DNA of 64,000 bases, from positions 50,278 to 114,277 of the forward strand of contig CAZBDV010000005.1 in assembly GCA_964490765.1 (NCBI GenBank), read 5' to 3'. Below the pieces are notes generated by a model that did no database searches, had not been told where the DNA came from, and saw only the letters and a list, made by a program, of their open reading frames with translations. Both the position numbers and the translations under genes were made by a program. Below, piece after piece: positions 18,614 to 28,481 of the stretch (positions within the stretch are counted from its first letter, which is position 1; every line of letters begins with the position of its first letter). The stretch is from CAZBDV01 sp964490765 (GTDB lineage: Bacteria > Cloacimonadota > Cloacimonadia > Cloacimonadales > JAJBBL01).

Positions 18614-19612
18614 CTAATTTATAGAACTATGGACAACCTCTTCTAGCATTTCCGGCAGGATACTTCTCATACATAGAAAGTGTTGTTGTGGGCATTTCTT
18701 TCCACCATGTAATGAACATGGCCGACAGGGTAGATTAATCTGCAGCACGTGACTCTTCTCGTTAAGAGGCCTGAAACCCAGGCAAGGATGAGTGGCACCG
18801 AAGATGGCAATCTGTTTTTTGCCTAATGCTGCTGCTATATGCATCGGACCACTATCATTTGTGATGATCAAGTCAAACATAGAGATGATCTTTACCAATT
18901 CATCAATGTCAAACCTGCCACACCAGTTAATTGGTTTATTCGCACATAATTCAGTGAGTATTTCTGCTTGTTCCTCATCTTCTCTGGAGCCCATTAAAAC
19001 AAAGAGAACCGGATCACCATCATCGGTATACTGATCGATGAACTCAGCAAGCAGTTCTAAAGGATATCTCTTGGTCGGGTGTAATGCTCCCGGAAAAATA
19101 GCTATAAGCTTGCTATTGTTCTCATCGATTTCCTTTCTTAACCTCTTAATAAGATAGTCACTACGTTTCTTTACTTTGATTCTGGGGTAATGAAACTTCT
19201 CAGGTACTATCATATCAAGTTTACGGAAAACAGAGAGATAAGAACTGACAGTAGAATCTATCTCTCGCTTAATGATTTTCTTAACTATCAACCATCTCAG
19301 CAGATGTTTCTTGTTATATGTTACTTTGTTCTTAGCAGGGACAAGAAATCTCACTAACCAGGTTTTTGGTTTCGAATGCAGATCGATTATTATATCATAC
19401 CGATTTTTTTTCAGGACTCTGATTATCTGGCTCTTACTGGTATAAGGTATAATTACATTAATCCCTTCAATGAACTTAACAAGAGGCATGTACCGCTCAT
19501 ATGTCAGATAATCAATCCTGGCGTTGGGGATCTGCTCACGTAGATGGCGAATAATCGGCTCTGTCAGAATGATATCTCCGATAGAGCTCAGGCGTATAAT
19601 CAGGATTCTCAT
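18614..19612 (-). CDS. Glycosyltransferase family 9 (ADP-heptose:LPS heptosyltransferase-like)
   Basis: 332 residues of the WaaC/WaaF/RfaQ type. N-terminal MRILIIRLSSIGDIILTEP is the family glycine loop; the C-terminal half has the nucleotide-sugar site ITNDSGPMHIAAALGK and the usual IFGATHP. The C-terminus carries LPCRPCSLHGGKKC, also common in the family. It adds heptose (or another sugar) to LPS core on the cytoplasmic face. It lies 32 bases downstream of alaS on the same strand. Together with lptD and the GmhB-like phosphatase it supports an LPS outer membrane. Confidence 0.87.
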   Translation of the reverse strand: MRILIIRLSSIGDIILTEPIIRHLREQIPNARIDYLTYERYMPLVKFIEGINVIIPYTSKSQIIRVLKKNRYDIIIDLHSKPKTWLVRFLVPAKNKVTYNKKHLLRWLIVKKIIKREIDSTVSSYLSVFRKLDMIVPEKFHYPRIKVKKRSDYLIKRLRKEIDENNSKLIAIFPGALHPTKRYPLELLAEFIDQYTDDGDPVLFVLMGSREDEEQAEILTELCANKPINWCGRFDIDELVKIISMFDLIITNDSGPMHIAAALGKKQIAIFGATHPCLGFRPLNEKSHVLQINLPCRPCSLHGGKKCPQQHFLCMRSILPEMLEEVVHSSIN

Positions 19613-19644
19613 AATTATCTAATATTCATCCCTGGTCTCGAGCT

Positions 19645-22269
19645 TCATAAAGGGAATGCTCTTGCTACTATCTCTTCTACATGTTTGAGAGCTGATTGGA
19701 GTTTCTCGGTATCTTTTCCACCTGCCATAGCCATATCAGGTCGTCCACCACCCTTACCACCGACAATAGGAGCTATTTCATTGACTATCTCACCAGCTCT
19801 GATTCTGTCTGTTAAGTCTTTCGTAACGATAACAAGAAGCGATACCCGTTCCTCTATAATTGAGCCCAGAACGCCTATCCCGCTTTTCAGTTTCCCTCTG
19901 AGGCTATCCCCGAGATTTCTCAATGCCGAATTATCAGAGACATTGACCTCTCCATAGACAGTCTTTACTCCGTTGATAACTCGCCCGTTTTCTATGATTT
20001 TATCAAGCTCGCTCCCCGCTGATTGTTGTTTTACTCTATCCAGATCTCTGGTCAGTTTTTTGTTCTCTTCAGTAATTCGAAGTATCTTATCAGTAAGCTG
20101 TGGTAAGGGGACATTTACAACTTCAGCCAGAAAAGTCAGATCCCTCTCCATCATCCTGACAAACTCCTCGGCATGCCTGCCGGTTAGAGCGACAATACGT
20201 CTTATCCCGGCTGCAGAAGCAGTTTCGGAGACAATCTTGAAGAGACCAATCTCTCCTGTAAAACGGAGATGTGTACCACCGCACAATTCATAGGAATAAT
20301 CTCCGATCCTGACAGATCTAACATCCTCTTCGTATTTTTCCCCAAATAGAGCAATAGCACCCTCTTTTCTGGCTTCTTCATACTTTTTATAATCGATTTG
20401 GAGTGGGATACATTCTCTTACTTTTTTGTTGATCTCTTTCTCCAGGATCTCCATCTCCCGTTCATCCAGAGCTTTGAAATGGGTAAAATCGAAGCGTAGA
20501 TGGTCAGCAGCAACAAGAGAACCCTTCTGCTGTATATGTTCTCCGAACAGCTCTCTCAATGCAGTATGCAAAAGATGTGTGCTGGTATGATTTCTCTCTA
20601 CATCAAGTCTGTGATTTGCATCTATCTCTGCTGTATATGCCTTCTCGGATAACTCCCCTTTCAAAATTCTACCATAATGGACAGTCAGTTCCCCCTCCTT
20701 TCTGACATCGACAACCTCTATCTCTGAATCTTCATTGAAGAGCTTCCCTTTATCGGCAACCTGACCTCCCGATTCGGCATAAAAGGGTGTTTTATCCAGT
20801 ACGAACTTCACCAGTTTATCCGGTAGAACAGCAAACTTAAGGATATGAGAGATGCTCTTCTTTGTTCTGTAACCGATGAATTCTGTCTTATTATCGGGAG
20901 ACAGAACAATCCAATCATCATCTTGATTCTGCATTTTGAATGAGGAACTGTTTCTGGCCAATTCCCGCTGTTTCTTCATTTCCTCTTCGAAACTGCCGGC
21001 ATTAATTTCCATCCCCTGTTCTCTGGCCATTAACTCGGTTAGGTCGGGTGGGAAACCATAGGTATCATAAAGTATGAATACATCCTTACCGCTGAGCTTC
21101 TTACCTCTGGTATTCTGGCATATCTCGACGAATTTTTCCAGCCCTTTATCGAGAGTCTGATTAAACCGCTCTTCCTCAGCCTTGATTACAGTTCTTACAT
21201 AGGTCTCTTTCTCCTTAAGCTCAGGATAGGTCTCTCCCAGGGCCGTTATAACACTCTCTGTCAGAAGATAAAGAAACGGCTTTTTCATTCCCAGTAATCT
21301 CCCATAGCGGGCAGCCCTTCTCAATATCCTGCGCAAGACGTAACCCCGTCCCTCATTTGAGGGGTAACCCCCATCAGCAATGGCGACAGTAAGGGTCCTT
21401 ATGTGGTCAGCAATTACACGATGTTCCAGTCCCTCCTTATCTGTAGCTTCTTCTGCTGAAACATAATCTTTCCCTGTAATAGTGGATACTCCCTCCATAA
21501 TAGGGGCAAAGATATCCGTATCATAGTTAGATCTCTTATGCTGTAAAACTCTGCAGAGCCTTTCAAAACCGGCACCGGTATCTACGAACTGTTTTTCAAG
21601 CGGGTGTAATGTACCTTTTTCATCACGGGAAAACTGAATAAACACGAGGTTCCAGAGCTCAACAAATCTGTGGCAATCACCATTTACTCGGCATTGATGA
21701 CCTTTCACTCCCTTCAGATTACAGAAATCCTGACCCAGGTCAATGTGTATCTCAGAGCAGGGTCCACAGGGACCAGATTCACCCATCTCCCAGAAGTTGT
21801 CCTTATCTCCATGGTATTCAATATGAGTTTTATCAATCTCCGTCTCTTTCTCCCAGAGATCGAATGCATCCTTATCTGTATGATGCACAGTGGCGTATAA
21901 CCTCTCTACAGGCAGTTTCCAGATTGTTGTCAGTAATTCCCAAGCCCAAATGATAGCCTCTTTTTTGTAATAATCACCGAATGACCAGTTACCCAGCATT
22001 TCGAAGAAAGTATGATGATATCCATCGAGACCAACCTCTTCCAGATCGTTATGTTTACCACCTGCTCGAATACATTTCTGGCTATTGACAACACGTGGGT
22101 GCTGTATCTCTCTCTTGCCGAGAAAGATATCCTTGAATTGATTCATTCCGGCGTTGATAAAGAGAAGTGTAGGGTCATCAAAGGGTATTACCGGTACAGA
22201 CCTCACTTCTACGTGCCCTTTCCGACGGAAATAGTCAATAAACTCTCTTCTTATCTCGTTTCCTGTCAT
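19645..22269 (-). CDS. alaS: Alanyl-tRNA synthetase
   Basis: 874 residues, full length for the family. Charges tRNA-Ala with alanine. Visible: class II catalytic core with MTGNEIRREFIDYF and the long FDDPTLLFINAGMNQFKDIFLG region, central tRNA-binding helices, the editing domain with HTSTHLLH (His zinc/catalytic pair) and CGGTH, and the C-Ala domain with GGKGGGRPDMAMAGG. No truncation or frameshift. No T-box or other leader RNA is apparent upstream. The heptosyltransferase follows downstream. Confidence 0.98.
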   Translation of the reverse strand: MTGNEIRREFIDYFRRKGHVEVRSVPVIPFDDPTLLFINAGMNQFKDIFLGKREIQHPRVVNSQKCIRAGGKHNDLEEVGLDGYHHTFFEMLGNWSFGDYYKKEAIIWAWELLTTIWKLPVERLYATVHHTDKDAFDLWEKETEIDKTHIEYHGDKDNFWEMGESGPCGPCSEIHIDLGQDFCNLKGVKGHQCRVNGDCHRFVELWNLVFIQFSRDEKGTLHPLEKQFVDTGAGFERLCRVLQHKRSNYDTDIFAPIMEGVSTITGKDYVSAEEATDKEGLEHRVIADHIRTLTVAIADGGYPSNEGRGYVLRRILRRAARYGRLLGMKKPFLYLLTESVITALGETYPELKEKETYVRTVIKAEEERFNQTLDKGLEKFVEICQNTRGKKLSGKDVFILYDTYGFPPDLTELMAREQGMEINAGSFEEEMKKQRELARNSSSFKMQNQDDDWIVLSPDNKTEFIGYRTKKSISHILKFAVLPDKLVKFVLDKTPFYAESGGQVADKGKLFNEDSEIEVVDVRKEGELTVHYGRILKGELSEKAYTAEIDANHRLDVERNHTSTHLLHTALRELFGEHIQQKGSLVAADHLRFDFTHFKALDEREMEILEKEINKKVRECIPLQIDYKKYEEARKEGAIALFGEKYEEDVRSVRIGDYSYELCGGTHLRFTGEIGLFKIVSETASAAGIRRIVALTGRHAEEFVRMMERDLTFLAEVVNVPLPQLTDKILRITEENKKLTRDLDRVKQQSAGSELDKIIENGRVINGVKTVYGEVNVSDNSALRNLGDSLRGKLKSGIGVLGSIIEERVSLLVIVTKDLTDRIRAGEIVNEIAPIVGGKGGGRPDMAMAGGKDTEKLQSALKHVEEIVARAFPL

Positions 22270-22481
22270 TCTATACTTCCTGAATATTTCACTCCGTTAA
22301 CGTATTGGTTATTATGAACATCTCTTCTTAGTATATACGTCAAGGAAAAAGTCTCCTCTACTTATATATGCATCACAATTTATCAAAAACCCGAATTATA
22401 GCAGCCAGAATCTGCAAGGATGATGAAATAAGTTGCCATTTTGGTAAGATATGGAATCGTTGTTTCGTAGGAGTTATAATT

Positions 22482-22877
22482 ATGAATGAAAGTAGGCAAC
22501 TGTTAAGTGATATAGCAGAAGGTTTGAAGAACACCGAGCAGGATATAGTGTATTATCTCGATACCAGGGAACATCGTGTCATAAAGACCAGCAAGGATCT
22601 CTCCAGACAGGTTACTCTTAACAAAGAAGTAGTTCCAATAGAACCGATATTGAATGATATTCTGGAATTAATGGAGGATTTTGCCCTGGAACAGGAAACA
22701 GACGAAATCCAGGATCATCTCCTCGGTCTACTGAAGAACAGGGATAATGCCACAGCAATAGAGAACTTCTACAAAGCACTCTACGATTACCCCCGTTCCA
22801 GAAAGAGGTGGCAAACTCTGGAAACTAAATGGTTGAGGGAGAGAGCTAAAGAATTACTGGAAGATTTTACGATGTAG
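22482..22877 (+). CDS. UPF0158 family protein
   Basis: 131 residues. The pattern is that of UPF0158: an N-terminal YYLDTREHRV strand pair, a central MEDFALE segment, FYKALYDYPRSRKRWQ, and the closing L-x-x-x-W-x-x-x-x-A-K-E-L helix. The function of this family is not known. The frame is open from 22368, but TAGGAG eight bases before the ATG at 22482 and the alignment with family starts decide for the shorter form. Alone on the plus strand between alaS (divergent) and the end of the long minus-strand operon. Confidence 0.75.
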   Translation: MNESRQLLSDIAEGLKNTEQDIVYYLDTREHRVIKTSKDLSRQVTLNKEVVPIEPILNDILELMEDFALEQETDEIQDHLLGLLKNRDNATAIENFYKALYDYPRSRKRWQTLETKWLRERAKELLEDFTM

Positions 22878-22917
22878 GCAGAACAACTTGTTCTTCAAAT
22901 TGACACAACGGTACTAC

Positions 22918-22947
22918 ACCCCGTTCTCAATCACTTGAGAACGGGGT
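22918..22947. terminator. Strong hairpin between convergent genes, no U-tract
   Basis: ACCCCGTTCTCAA (22918-22930), loop TCAC, TTGAGAACGGGGT (22935-22947): a perfect 13-base-pair stem. It lies 40 bases after the UPF0158 stop and 24 bases beyond the minus-strand operon's last stop, so it could end both transcripts. Neither strand has a T-run after the stem, unlike a classical intrinsic terminator. Confidence 0.65.
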
Positions 22948-22970
22948 ATAAACCACAAAAATATATCTGA

Positions 22971-23267
22971 TTATCCGATTGCGATCTGAACAATCAGCAG
23001 TATCAGAATAGCTACCAACAGAACATTACTCCATAAAAGTCTCTGCTTCAAGTCCTCAATCTCTTTACGACACTCCTGGATTCTCTTATCTGCTTTTAAA
23101 AGCATATTCTCGAGTGTCTGAAACTGCTCGCTGTATCTTTCAAACTTTTTGGCTGTCCTGTTAATCTCGAAATCGTGCAGAAAGTGTTTTATAACCTCAA
23201 AGAGAACCTTTACAGCTCCCGCAACAAGTGGTTTACTTTCCGGATTTTCTCTCTGTTGTCTACTCAT
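22971..23267 (-). CDS. Small coiled-coil protein with C-terminal membrane anchor
   Basis: 98 residues, not recognised as a named family. Residues about 40-72 are heptad-like and charged (LENMLLKADKRIQECRKEIEDLKQ), followed by a single hydrophobic segment of about 20 residues at the very C-terminus, giving a tail-anchored topology. Last gene of the long minus-strand operon, 16 bases after the outer-membrane protein gene. Confidence 0.7.
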   Translation of the reverse strand: MSRQQRENPESKPLVAGAVKVLFEVIKHFLHDFEINRTAKKFERYSEQFQTLENMLLKADKRIQECRKEIEDLKQRLLWSNVLLVAILILLIVQIAIG

Positions 23268-23283
23268 AATCTAGATCCTTTTC

Positions 23284-24129
23284 TTAAAAACGGTAACCTA
23301 CACCAAAATGATGTGTATTCTTTAATACTGGATGAGTATTGAGTGCATAATCAACAACAACATCATAGACATTGAAGGCAACACCACAGGAGAAACTGGA
23401 GGGGTGGTTTCTCAATCCGAGCCTGAGAGTGAGCATCTCGTGAACCTCCACTTCAGCACCACCATGAATCTGAGTAGCTTCACCAAATGGTTTTTTCAAC
23501 TCCAGTGAGGTATTTACACCCTGATAGGGATTGTATGTAATTCCCATTGCCAGTTTCTGTGGTATCTCGTGCTTGTTATTGACTCCAATTTTGGGATTGT
23601 TGAGATTGGTTACTGCAAAACCGAATCTTGTCCTGTGATGTAAAATGACCAGAGCACCGAGATTAAGCCCGAAAGCTGTATCATCCCCGAATCTCTCCAT
23701 TGTAAGATGATAGATGTTACCACTATATCCGAAATGAAATTCTGAATGGACGTCCTGCATCAGGGTAAACGAATGTCCTATAGAATATACTTTTTCAGAC
23801 ATAAGGTTGACATCCAGGTACTCTACATCGAAAGCCTGCATACCTATTCCTAATGTACCAATTTTTGCAGGTAGAGGCATGGAGAATGCTGCTGTTTTCA
23901 GTATTTGGAAGTCATTGCTGAATATTCTGGCATAACTCACATTGAAATGCTGGTCGGCTTTGATAATTCCTGCTGGATTGTAAAAGATACCCGAAGCATC
24001 ATTCGATAATGAGTAAAAAGCACCACCAAGCCCTCTGGCTCTCACCGAAGGTTCATAATCATCAAAGGCTGCATTAAGCGATGTCGTCAAAACCCAACAT
24101 AAGATTAGAATAGTAGTTATGTATCTCAT
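23284..24129 (-). CDS. PorV/PorQ-like outer membrane beta-barrel protein
   Basis: 281 residues with a signal peptide (to about residue 20). The mature start ARGLGGAFYSLSNDASGIFYNPAG is typical of the PorV/PorQ and UPF0164 branch of FadL-like barrels. Alternating strands run to a C-terminal ...HFGVGYRF, with the terminal aromatic residue of a BAM substrate. AAGGA is spaced correctly for the ATG at 24129; an ATG two codons upstream (24135) is too close to it. Follows the large secreted protein by 13 bases, suggesting joint expression and possibly an export or surface-attachment partnership. No other type IX secretion gene is present here. Confidence 0.8.
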   Translation of the reverse strand: MRYITTILILCWVLTTSLNAAFDDYEPSVRARGLGGAFYSLSNDASGIFYNPAGIIKADQHFNVSYARIFSNDFQILKTAAFSMPLPAKIGTLGIGMQAFDVEYLDVNLMSEKVYSIGHSFTLMQDVHSEFHFGYSGNIYHLTMERFGDDTAFGLNLGALVILHHRTRFGFAVTNLNNPKIGVNNKHEIPQKLAMGITYNPYQGVNTSLELKKPFGEATQIHGGAEVEVHEMLTLRLGLRNHPSSFSCGVAFNVYDVVVDYALNTHPVLKNTHHFGVGYRF

Positions 24130-24142
24130 AATCATAGTCCTT

Positions 24143-27100
24143 TTAATTTAATGGTGAACCGATTACGATCGGTGCATTGGATGTTTTCTTCTTACCTGTG
24201 TCACGATCAATGACCTCCAGGTGACATATATATAGCCCTATCGGGAGTATCTGGTTATTGCGGTCTCTACCGTTCCAGTTATAGTAGTTGATACCGTTTT
24301 GACTGGCGAGGATCTCGTTCTTGGGGGTGAAGATCAATTTTCCCTCTGCATTGTAGATCCTGATAATCGCCTTATTGCCTGCCTCAGAGAAAAATCCGAT
24401 TGATATAGTCTCTCCATCCCAGGGATTGAAAGGTCTCGGTGGTATTCTTAACATTGCCTGATGTGAGCTGACCGGATAGGTATAGATCAGTTCCTCTCCA
24501 TCTTCATCATATGCTTGTTCGGAGAAGAGGCCTCCATTGTCTTCAGCATAGATGATGATCTGCACCACTGTTCCTTCAGATTGTCCAGGTATATAACCTC
24601 TATATCTATCATTGGAGATTGCCTCCATTGTTGCCTCATGTCTCCTGGTATGATAGTTTAGTGTATAGAGAATACGAGCCTCAGTAATTTCCACATCCGG
24701 TTCCAGCGAAGCTGAGCTTATCGTAGCTTCAACAGAGAGTGAATCTCCCGGCTCGGGACTGCTGAAGGAGATATTGTAAATAATCGGCCTTCTCTTCATC
24801 ACAGGAATCCTTTTCGAGGCTGTTGTAACATTTCCGTCATTGTCCGTAGCTTCGATCGTGACGATATAGTTATCCTCCTGGCTGGTGTATGTATCTAAGG
24901 AAGGAATTTCTACCTGATAAATATCATTAGCGGTAAACATCATTTCCAGCTCATCGTCCAGTATCTCTTCCTGACTCTCCAATCTATAGGACAATTTCAC
25001 GCTCTCGATCTCCCCATCGTAATCAAATACAACTGAGTAAATCGTTATCGGATCATCAACATAAGGAATGCCGACATGAGGATTCTCCGGTTCCCAATAT
25101 ATATCATCAATTATCGGTTCTGCAATATCGATAACGATATCTTCCGGGTAACCCGGTACAAGTTGTGTCTGGTTATTATAGATGTCAATAGGCCCGACTG
25201 CTTTAATCGGAATACCCCGTACTAACCTTGACACATCGATACCCGTAGTATCCCAGACCCTGACTGTCAGCCTTCTGCCACCTTCATCTTCGATATTAAC
25301 ATTATAACCCCCACCGGCATAATAGGGATTTTCATATAGTCTTCCACTAACCCGGACAGTTGTACCTTCCCATTCCTGATAGTTCTGAGCCTGAGTGATA
25401 GAAAGATCAATGACATACGGTTCAATATCAATACCGGATTCGCGTTCTTCATAAGTGAAATCGGTAAGCTGAGTAACCCCCTGATACTGCCCAACAACAC
25501 CTGTAACCAGTAATTTCTTTCCTCTCTGAATTGCTGGATCAGTGTCATAATCAAAGAGCATAATACCACGATTATTGTCCTGTAACGGCTCGATAATCGG
25601 ATCGTCCATAATATAGGCTCTCAATTGTCCGGTATGTATCTTGCCAGACCCTACTGTTACGACCCCTTGAACCGTCACAGTCATTCCGTTATAATAATTG
25701 AAATTATCTTTTATATCCTTGATTCTCGTATAACCGATCTGGTAATTTGCTGATACTATAGCACTCGGATTCATCCCCTCTTTATAACCTCTTGCCTTAA
25801 GGATTACACTCTCATCAAAATAGAGTGGCTCAGAATAGAGATATGAATTCTCTGTCGGGTCACTACCATCAGTAGTATAGAAAATCTCTGCATCTTCTGT
25901 CAGAGTCGTAATCGCGACACTGATCGGATCGGGATACTGACCGGCTGGTGGTGAAAATGATGGAGTTGCAACTGTATTGGGTGGTACTACTTCTGCGAAA
26001 TCGGCCGAGTTTCTGGCCGAGATGAAGAACCCCTCAGGCTCTGAAGTTCGGGCGTTACAGAGTCCGGTTAAATCAACTGTCTCCTCTGGTAACGTTGTTC
26101 CGATATAGTCGACATTGTAAAAAGTTGCCCTGAAGTCTATCGTTTCTGTTTCATCGGAGATCGGATATACCTGGCCATTCTCGAATTCTGTACTGCCATC
26201 TGCATCGAGGAAACTGACATTTCTGATCGTAACGAGCTTTGCATCATAATCTGAATAATTGGCATCGAATTGAGCTGCAGTAATAACCTCAGGAATAATC
26301 GGATTACCTGTTGACGAAGGTGGTCCTGGATCCGCAGTAGGAGCAAATTGAACCATATTCCCGAATTCGGTAACCGTTCCAATCAGGTTGGTAATCCCAT
26401 CACCGATATTGTAAGATGTTGTGATTATTCCGGTATCATCATCGATTAGCACGGCAGCCGTTTCATCCTGAATGTATTTCTGATTCCTGAATGATTGCTT
26501 GAATGTCAGGACTGCCTCGCTGGTAAGCCTGTAGAGATTACCATCACCAACACCAGCTCTCAGGTCTGCTATACTGTTAACATCGATAGTGGTTACTATG
26601 ACAAAGTTTGCTGTTGCAACCGAACTCGGATTCATACCTTCCAGATAAGCGCGTGCTTTAACAGTTGTTGTTTCACTGATCTCAAAAGGATCTACAAAGA
26701 GTAAGGACTCTTCCGTTGGGTCTTCACCGTTCAGGGTATAGTAGATCGATGCTCCGGGTGTAGTGGTCGATATCGAGACAGTAACCGGTTCGTAGAAAGA
26801 TCCGCCTGCGGGACTGAATGTCGGCCGGGCAACAGTCTCCTCATCGCCAAAATCGGTCATTATGATATCATCGACATTGAAACGTCTTCCATCAGTTCCA
26901 GATATAGTTCTAAACCTCAGTCTGACATCACCATCTACGTTTACCGTTTCAACAAATTCTGTTAATTGGTCAACACCGTCCAGATCGACATCGCCACCAA
27001 TCTGGATCCAGCTGTTTCCCTGATCCAGGCTGTACTCTACAACAAATACCGGTGCAGTAGGCTGCGTATCACCCGAAAAATTAGAACGTGCATAATAGAA

Positions 27101-27397
27101 CGATAATGTGCCGAGACCGTTCGGTTTATCCTCCAGCATGGTCATTGTTCCTGACCAGTCGGGATCATGTCTGAACCTGGCAGATCTCAGCCCGTTTTTC
27201 TTATCGTTATCTGCCGTTCCGATCAGCACATTATCCAGATTCCAGTCTCTACCGCTCAGGTTAACGACACCAGCAGTGTAAGATGTTTTAACCTCTCCGG
27301 AGCCCTCGAAATCGACAACGTATTCCTGGCCGTAAAGGCTAAGTCCCCCTGTGATGAGCACTAAAAAAGCGATAATTAATAGCTTTGGATGCTTCAT
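24143..27397 (-). CDS. Secreted multidomain protein: chitobiase-like, OB-fold and FlgD-like Ig domains
   Basis: 1084 residues with a signal peptide ending LSLYGQ. Order: jelly-roll-like N-terminal domain (about 25-190); first chitobiase/beta-hexosaminidase C-terminal-type module (IYYTLNGEDPTEES, about 195-270); DUF5689-like OB region (about 272-465); second chitobiase-type module (IFYTTDGSDPTENS, about 475-550); OB-fold region (about 552-750); Ig-like region; and a C-terminal FlgD-like Ig (YNWNGRDRNNQILPIGLYIC, 1040 on). This resembles extracellular proteins that accompany nuclease/OB-fold families, but no nuclease catalytic motif was found. Its ATG overlaps the lspA stop by four bases. Likely surface or matrix protein; substrate unknown. 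Confidence 0.82.
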   Translation of the reverse strand: MKHPKLLIIAFLVLITGGLSLYGQEYVVDFEGSGEVKTSYTAGVVNLSGRDWNLDNVLIGTADNDKKNGLRSARFRHDPDWSGTMTMLEDKPNGLGTLSFYYARSNFSGDTQPTAPVFVVEYSLDQGNSWIQIGGDVDLDGVDQLTEFVETVNVDGDVRLRFRTISGTDGRRFNVDDIIMTDFGDEETVARPTFSPAGGSFYEPVTVSISTTTPGASIYYTLNGEDPTEESLLFVDPFEISETTTVKARAYLEGMNPSSVATANFVIVTTIDVNSIADLRAGVGDGNLYRLTSEAVLTFKQSFRNQKYIQDETAAVLIDDDTGIITTSYNIGDGITNLIGTVTEFGNMVQFAPTADPGPPSSTGNPIIPEVITAAQFDANYSDYDAKLVTIRNVSFLDADGSTEFENGQVYPISDETETIDFRATFYNVDYIGTTLPEETVDLTGLCNARTSEPEGFFISARNSADFAEVVPPNTVATPSFSPPAGQYPDPISVAITTLTEDAEIFYTTDGSDPTENSYLYSEPLYFDESVILKARGYKEGMNPSAIVSANYQIGYTRIKDIKDNFNYYNGMTVTVQGVVTVGSGKIHTGQLRAYIMDDPIIEPLQDNNRGIMLFDYDTDPAIQRGKKLLVTGVVGQYQGVTQLTDFTYEERESGIDIEPYVIDLSITQAQNYQEWEGTTVRVSGRLYENPYYAGGGYNVNIEDEGGRRLTVRVWDTTGIDVSRLVRGIPIKAVGPIDIYNNQTQLVPGYPEDIVIDIAEPIIDDIYWEPENPHVGIPYVDDPITIYSVVFDYDGEIESVKLSYRLESQEEILDDELEMMFTANDIYQVEIPSLDTYTSQEDNYIVTIEATDNDGNVTTASKRIPVMKRRPIIYNISFSSPEPGDSLSVEATISSASLEPDVEITEARILYTLNYHTRRHEATMEAISNDRYRGYIPGQSEGTVVQIIIYAEDNGGLFSEQAYDEDGEELIYTYPVSSHQAMLRIPPRPFNPWDGETISIGFFSEAGNKAIIRIYNAEGKLIFTPKNEILASQNGINYYNWNGRDRNNQILPIGLYICHLEVIDRDTGKKKTSNAPIVIGSPLN

Positions 27398-27969
27398 AAA
27401 CTCTCCTCTATTGTTTGAAAATTATTCTCGTTTCTCTCCCCCATTCTTTTACTTTTGAGGGGCACTATAAGATCAAATAACAGTAAAAATATGGCTATAA
27501 CGATGGAACTGTCAGCAATATTGAATACCGGCCAACGTTCCATAACAAAACTAAAAAACTTGAAATCAAAGAAATCGATTACTGCTCCGTAGGCTATCCG
27601 GTCGAACAGATTTCCGAAAGCCCCTCCCAGGATCAAGGCATAGGCGAGACGGGTAATCATTCGTTCTTCTTTGAACAGGAGATACAGAAAGACCAGTATC
27701 GCTACGATCGATACTATGACAAAGAAGAGCCTGTTTATCTCATCACTGCCGAGTGAAAAACTAAAAGCGGCACCTGTATTTGTTATATAGGTCAGTCTGA
27801 AAAAGTCACCCAGTATCTGTTGAGATTCGCCGATCTGCATCAAATACCTGACCCGCAATTTGGTAGCCTGATCCAGTAAAATAACCAGAGCGGTGACCCA
27901 AAGGATGTGTCCTTTGCAGATAGAGCCAGACAAACTATGTTCTCCGATTGTGTTTTTCCCGTTATTCAT
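27394..27969 (-). CDS. lspA: Lipoprotein signal peptidase (signal peptidase II)
   Basis: 191 residues, four TM segments. Aspartic protease of the inner membrane that cleaves signal peptides of lipid-modified prolipoproteins. Family motifs: LDQATK in TM1, NTGAAFSF, GGAFGNLFDRI.YGAVIDF with the first catalytic Asp, and FNIADSSI with the second. The frame extends to a TTG at 27987; the ATG at 27969 has AGGA close upstream and is preferred, but the N-terminal 20 residues are poorly conserved. Sits 25 bases after the DksA-like gene, an arrangement seen in many bacteria. Confidence 0.93.
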   Translation of the reverse strand: MNNGKNTIGEHSLSGSICKGHILWVTALVILLDQATKLRVRYLMQIGESQQILGDFFRLTYITNTGAAFSFSLGSDEINRLFFVIVSIVAILVFLYLLFKEERMITRLAYALILGGAFGNLFDRIAYGAVIDFFDFKFFSFVMERWPVFNIADSSIVIAIFLLLFDLIVPLKSKRMGERNENNFQTIEESL

Positions 27970-27994
27970 TATCCTGTTATAATCCAATAGTTAA

Positions 27995-28393
27995 CTATCT
28001 TCGGCGTTTTTTCTTTTCTTCCTCAACTGTTTTACACTTGATGCACATAGTGGCAAAGGGGACTATCTTCAATCTTCCCTCTTCTATGTAATCTCCACAC
28101 ATCTCACAGATACCGTAAGACTTCTCATAAATTCTCTTTAGAGCCTGATTGATGTTTTTCAACTTCTCCTGCTGGCTTTCCAACATATATACCTCTCTCT
28201 CCTGAGAATCGGAATCAGTTCCCTGATCAGCCTGATGGGTAGAATATGAAGAGAGATCGCCGTTTTCGTTCTTTAACCCTTTTCTCTGTGACGTGTTAAT
28301 ATCTCGTATGATCTTTAAGGTCTCTTCTTTCTCTTTTTCTAGTAGTTTCTCGAACTGCTTCAGTTTGGTTTTACTCAATTCTTTGTCTTTCAT
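27995..28393 (-). CDS. DksA/TraR-family zinc finger protein
   Basis: 132 residues: an N-terminal helical hairpin (coiled coil, about 1-90) and a C4 zinc finger with Cys96, Cys99, Cys117 and Cys120 (ICEMCGDYI.EGRLKIVPFATMCIKC). DksA-type proteins insert the coiled coil into the RNA polymerase secondary channel; many shorter homologues next to lspA have unknown targets. AGGAG seven bases before the ATG. Confidence 0.88.
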   Translation of the reverse strand: MKDKELSKTKLKQFEKLLEKEKEETLKIIRDINTSQRKGLKNENGDLSSYSTHQADQGTDSDSQEREVYMLESQQEKLKNINQALKRIYEKSYGICEMCGDYIEEGRLKIVPFATMCIKCKTVEEEKKKRRR

Positions 28394-28481
28394 TTCATTA
28401 CTCCTGACATTTTGCTCCTGTAAATATCTATCTACTCAGCTCTCAGAGCTTATTTCCTATATATTCATTCATATAAGTCAA

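Noticed and set aside
23284..27397. Type IX secretion cluster from the PorV-like and FlgD-like features
   Set aside because: No sorting-domain end on the secreted protein and no other secretion component gene in the window.
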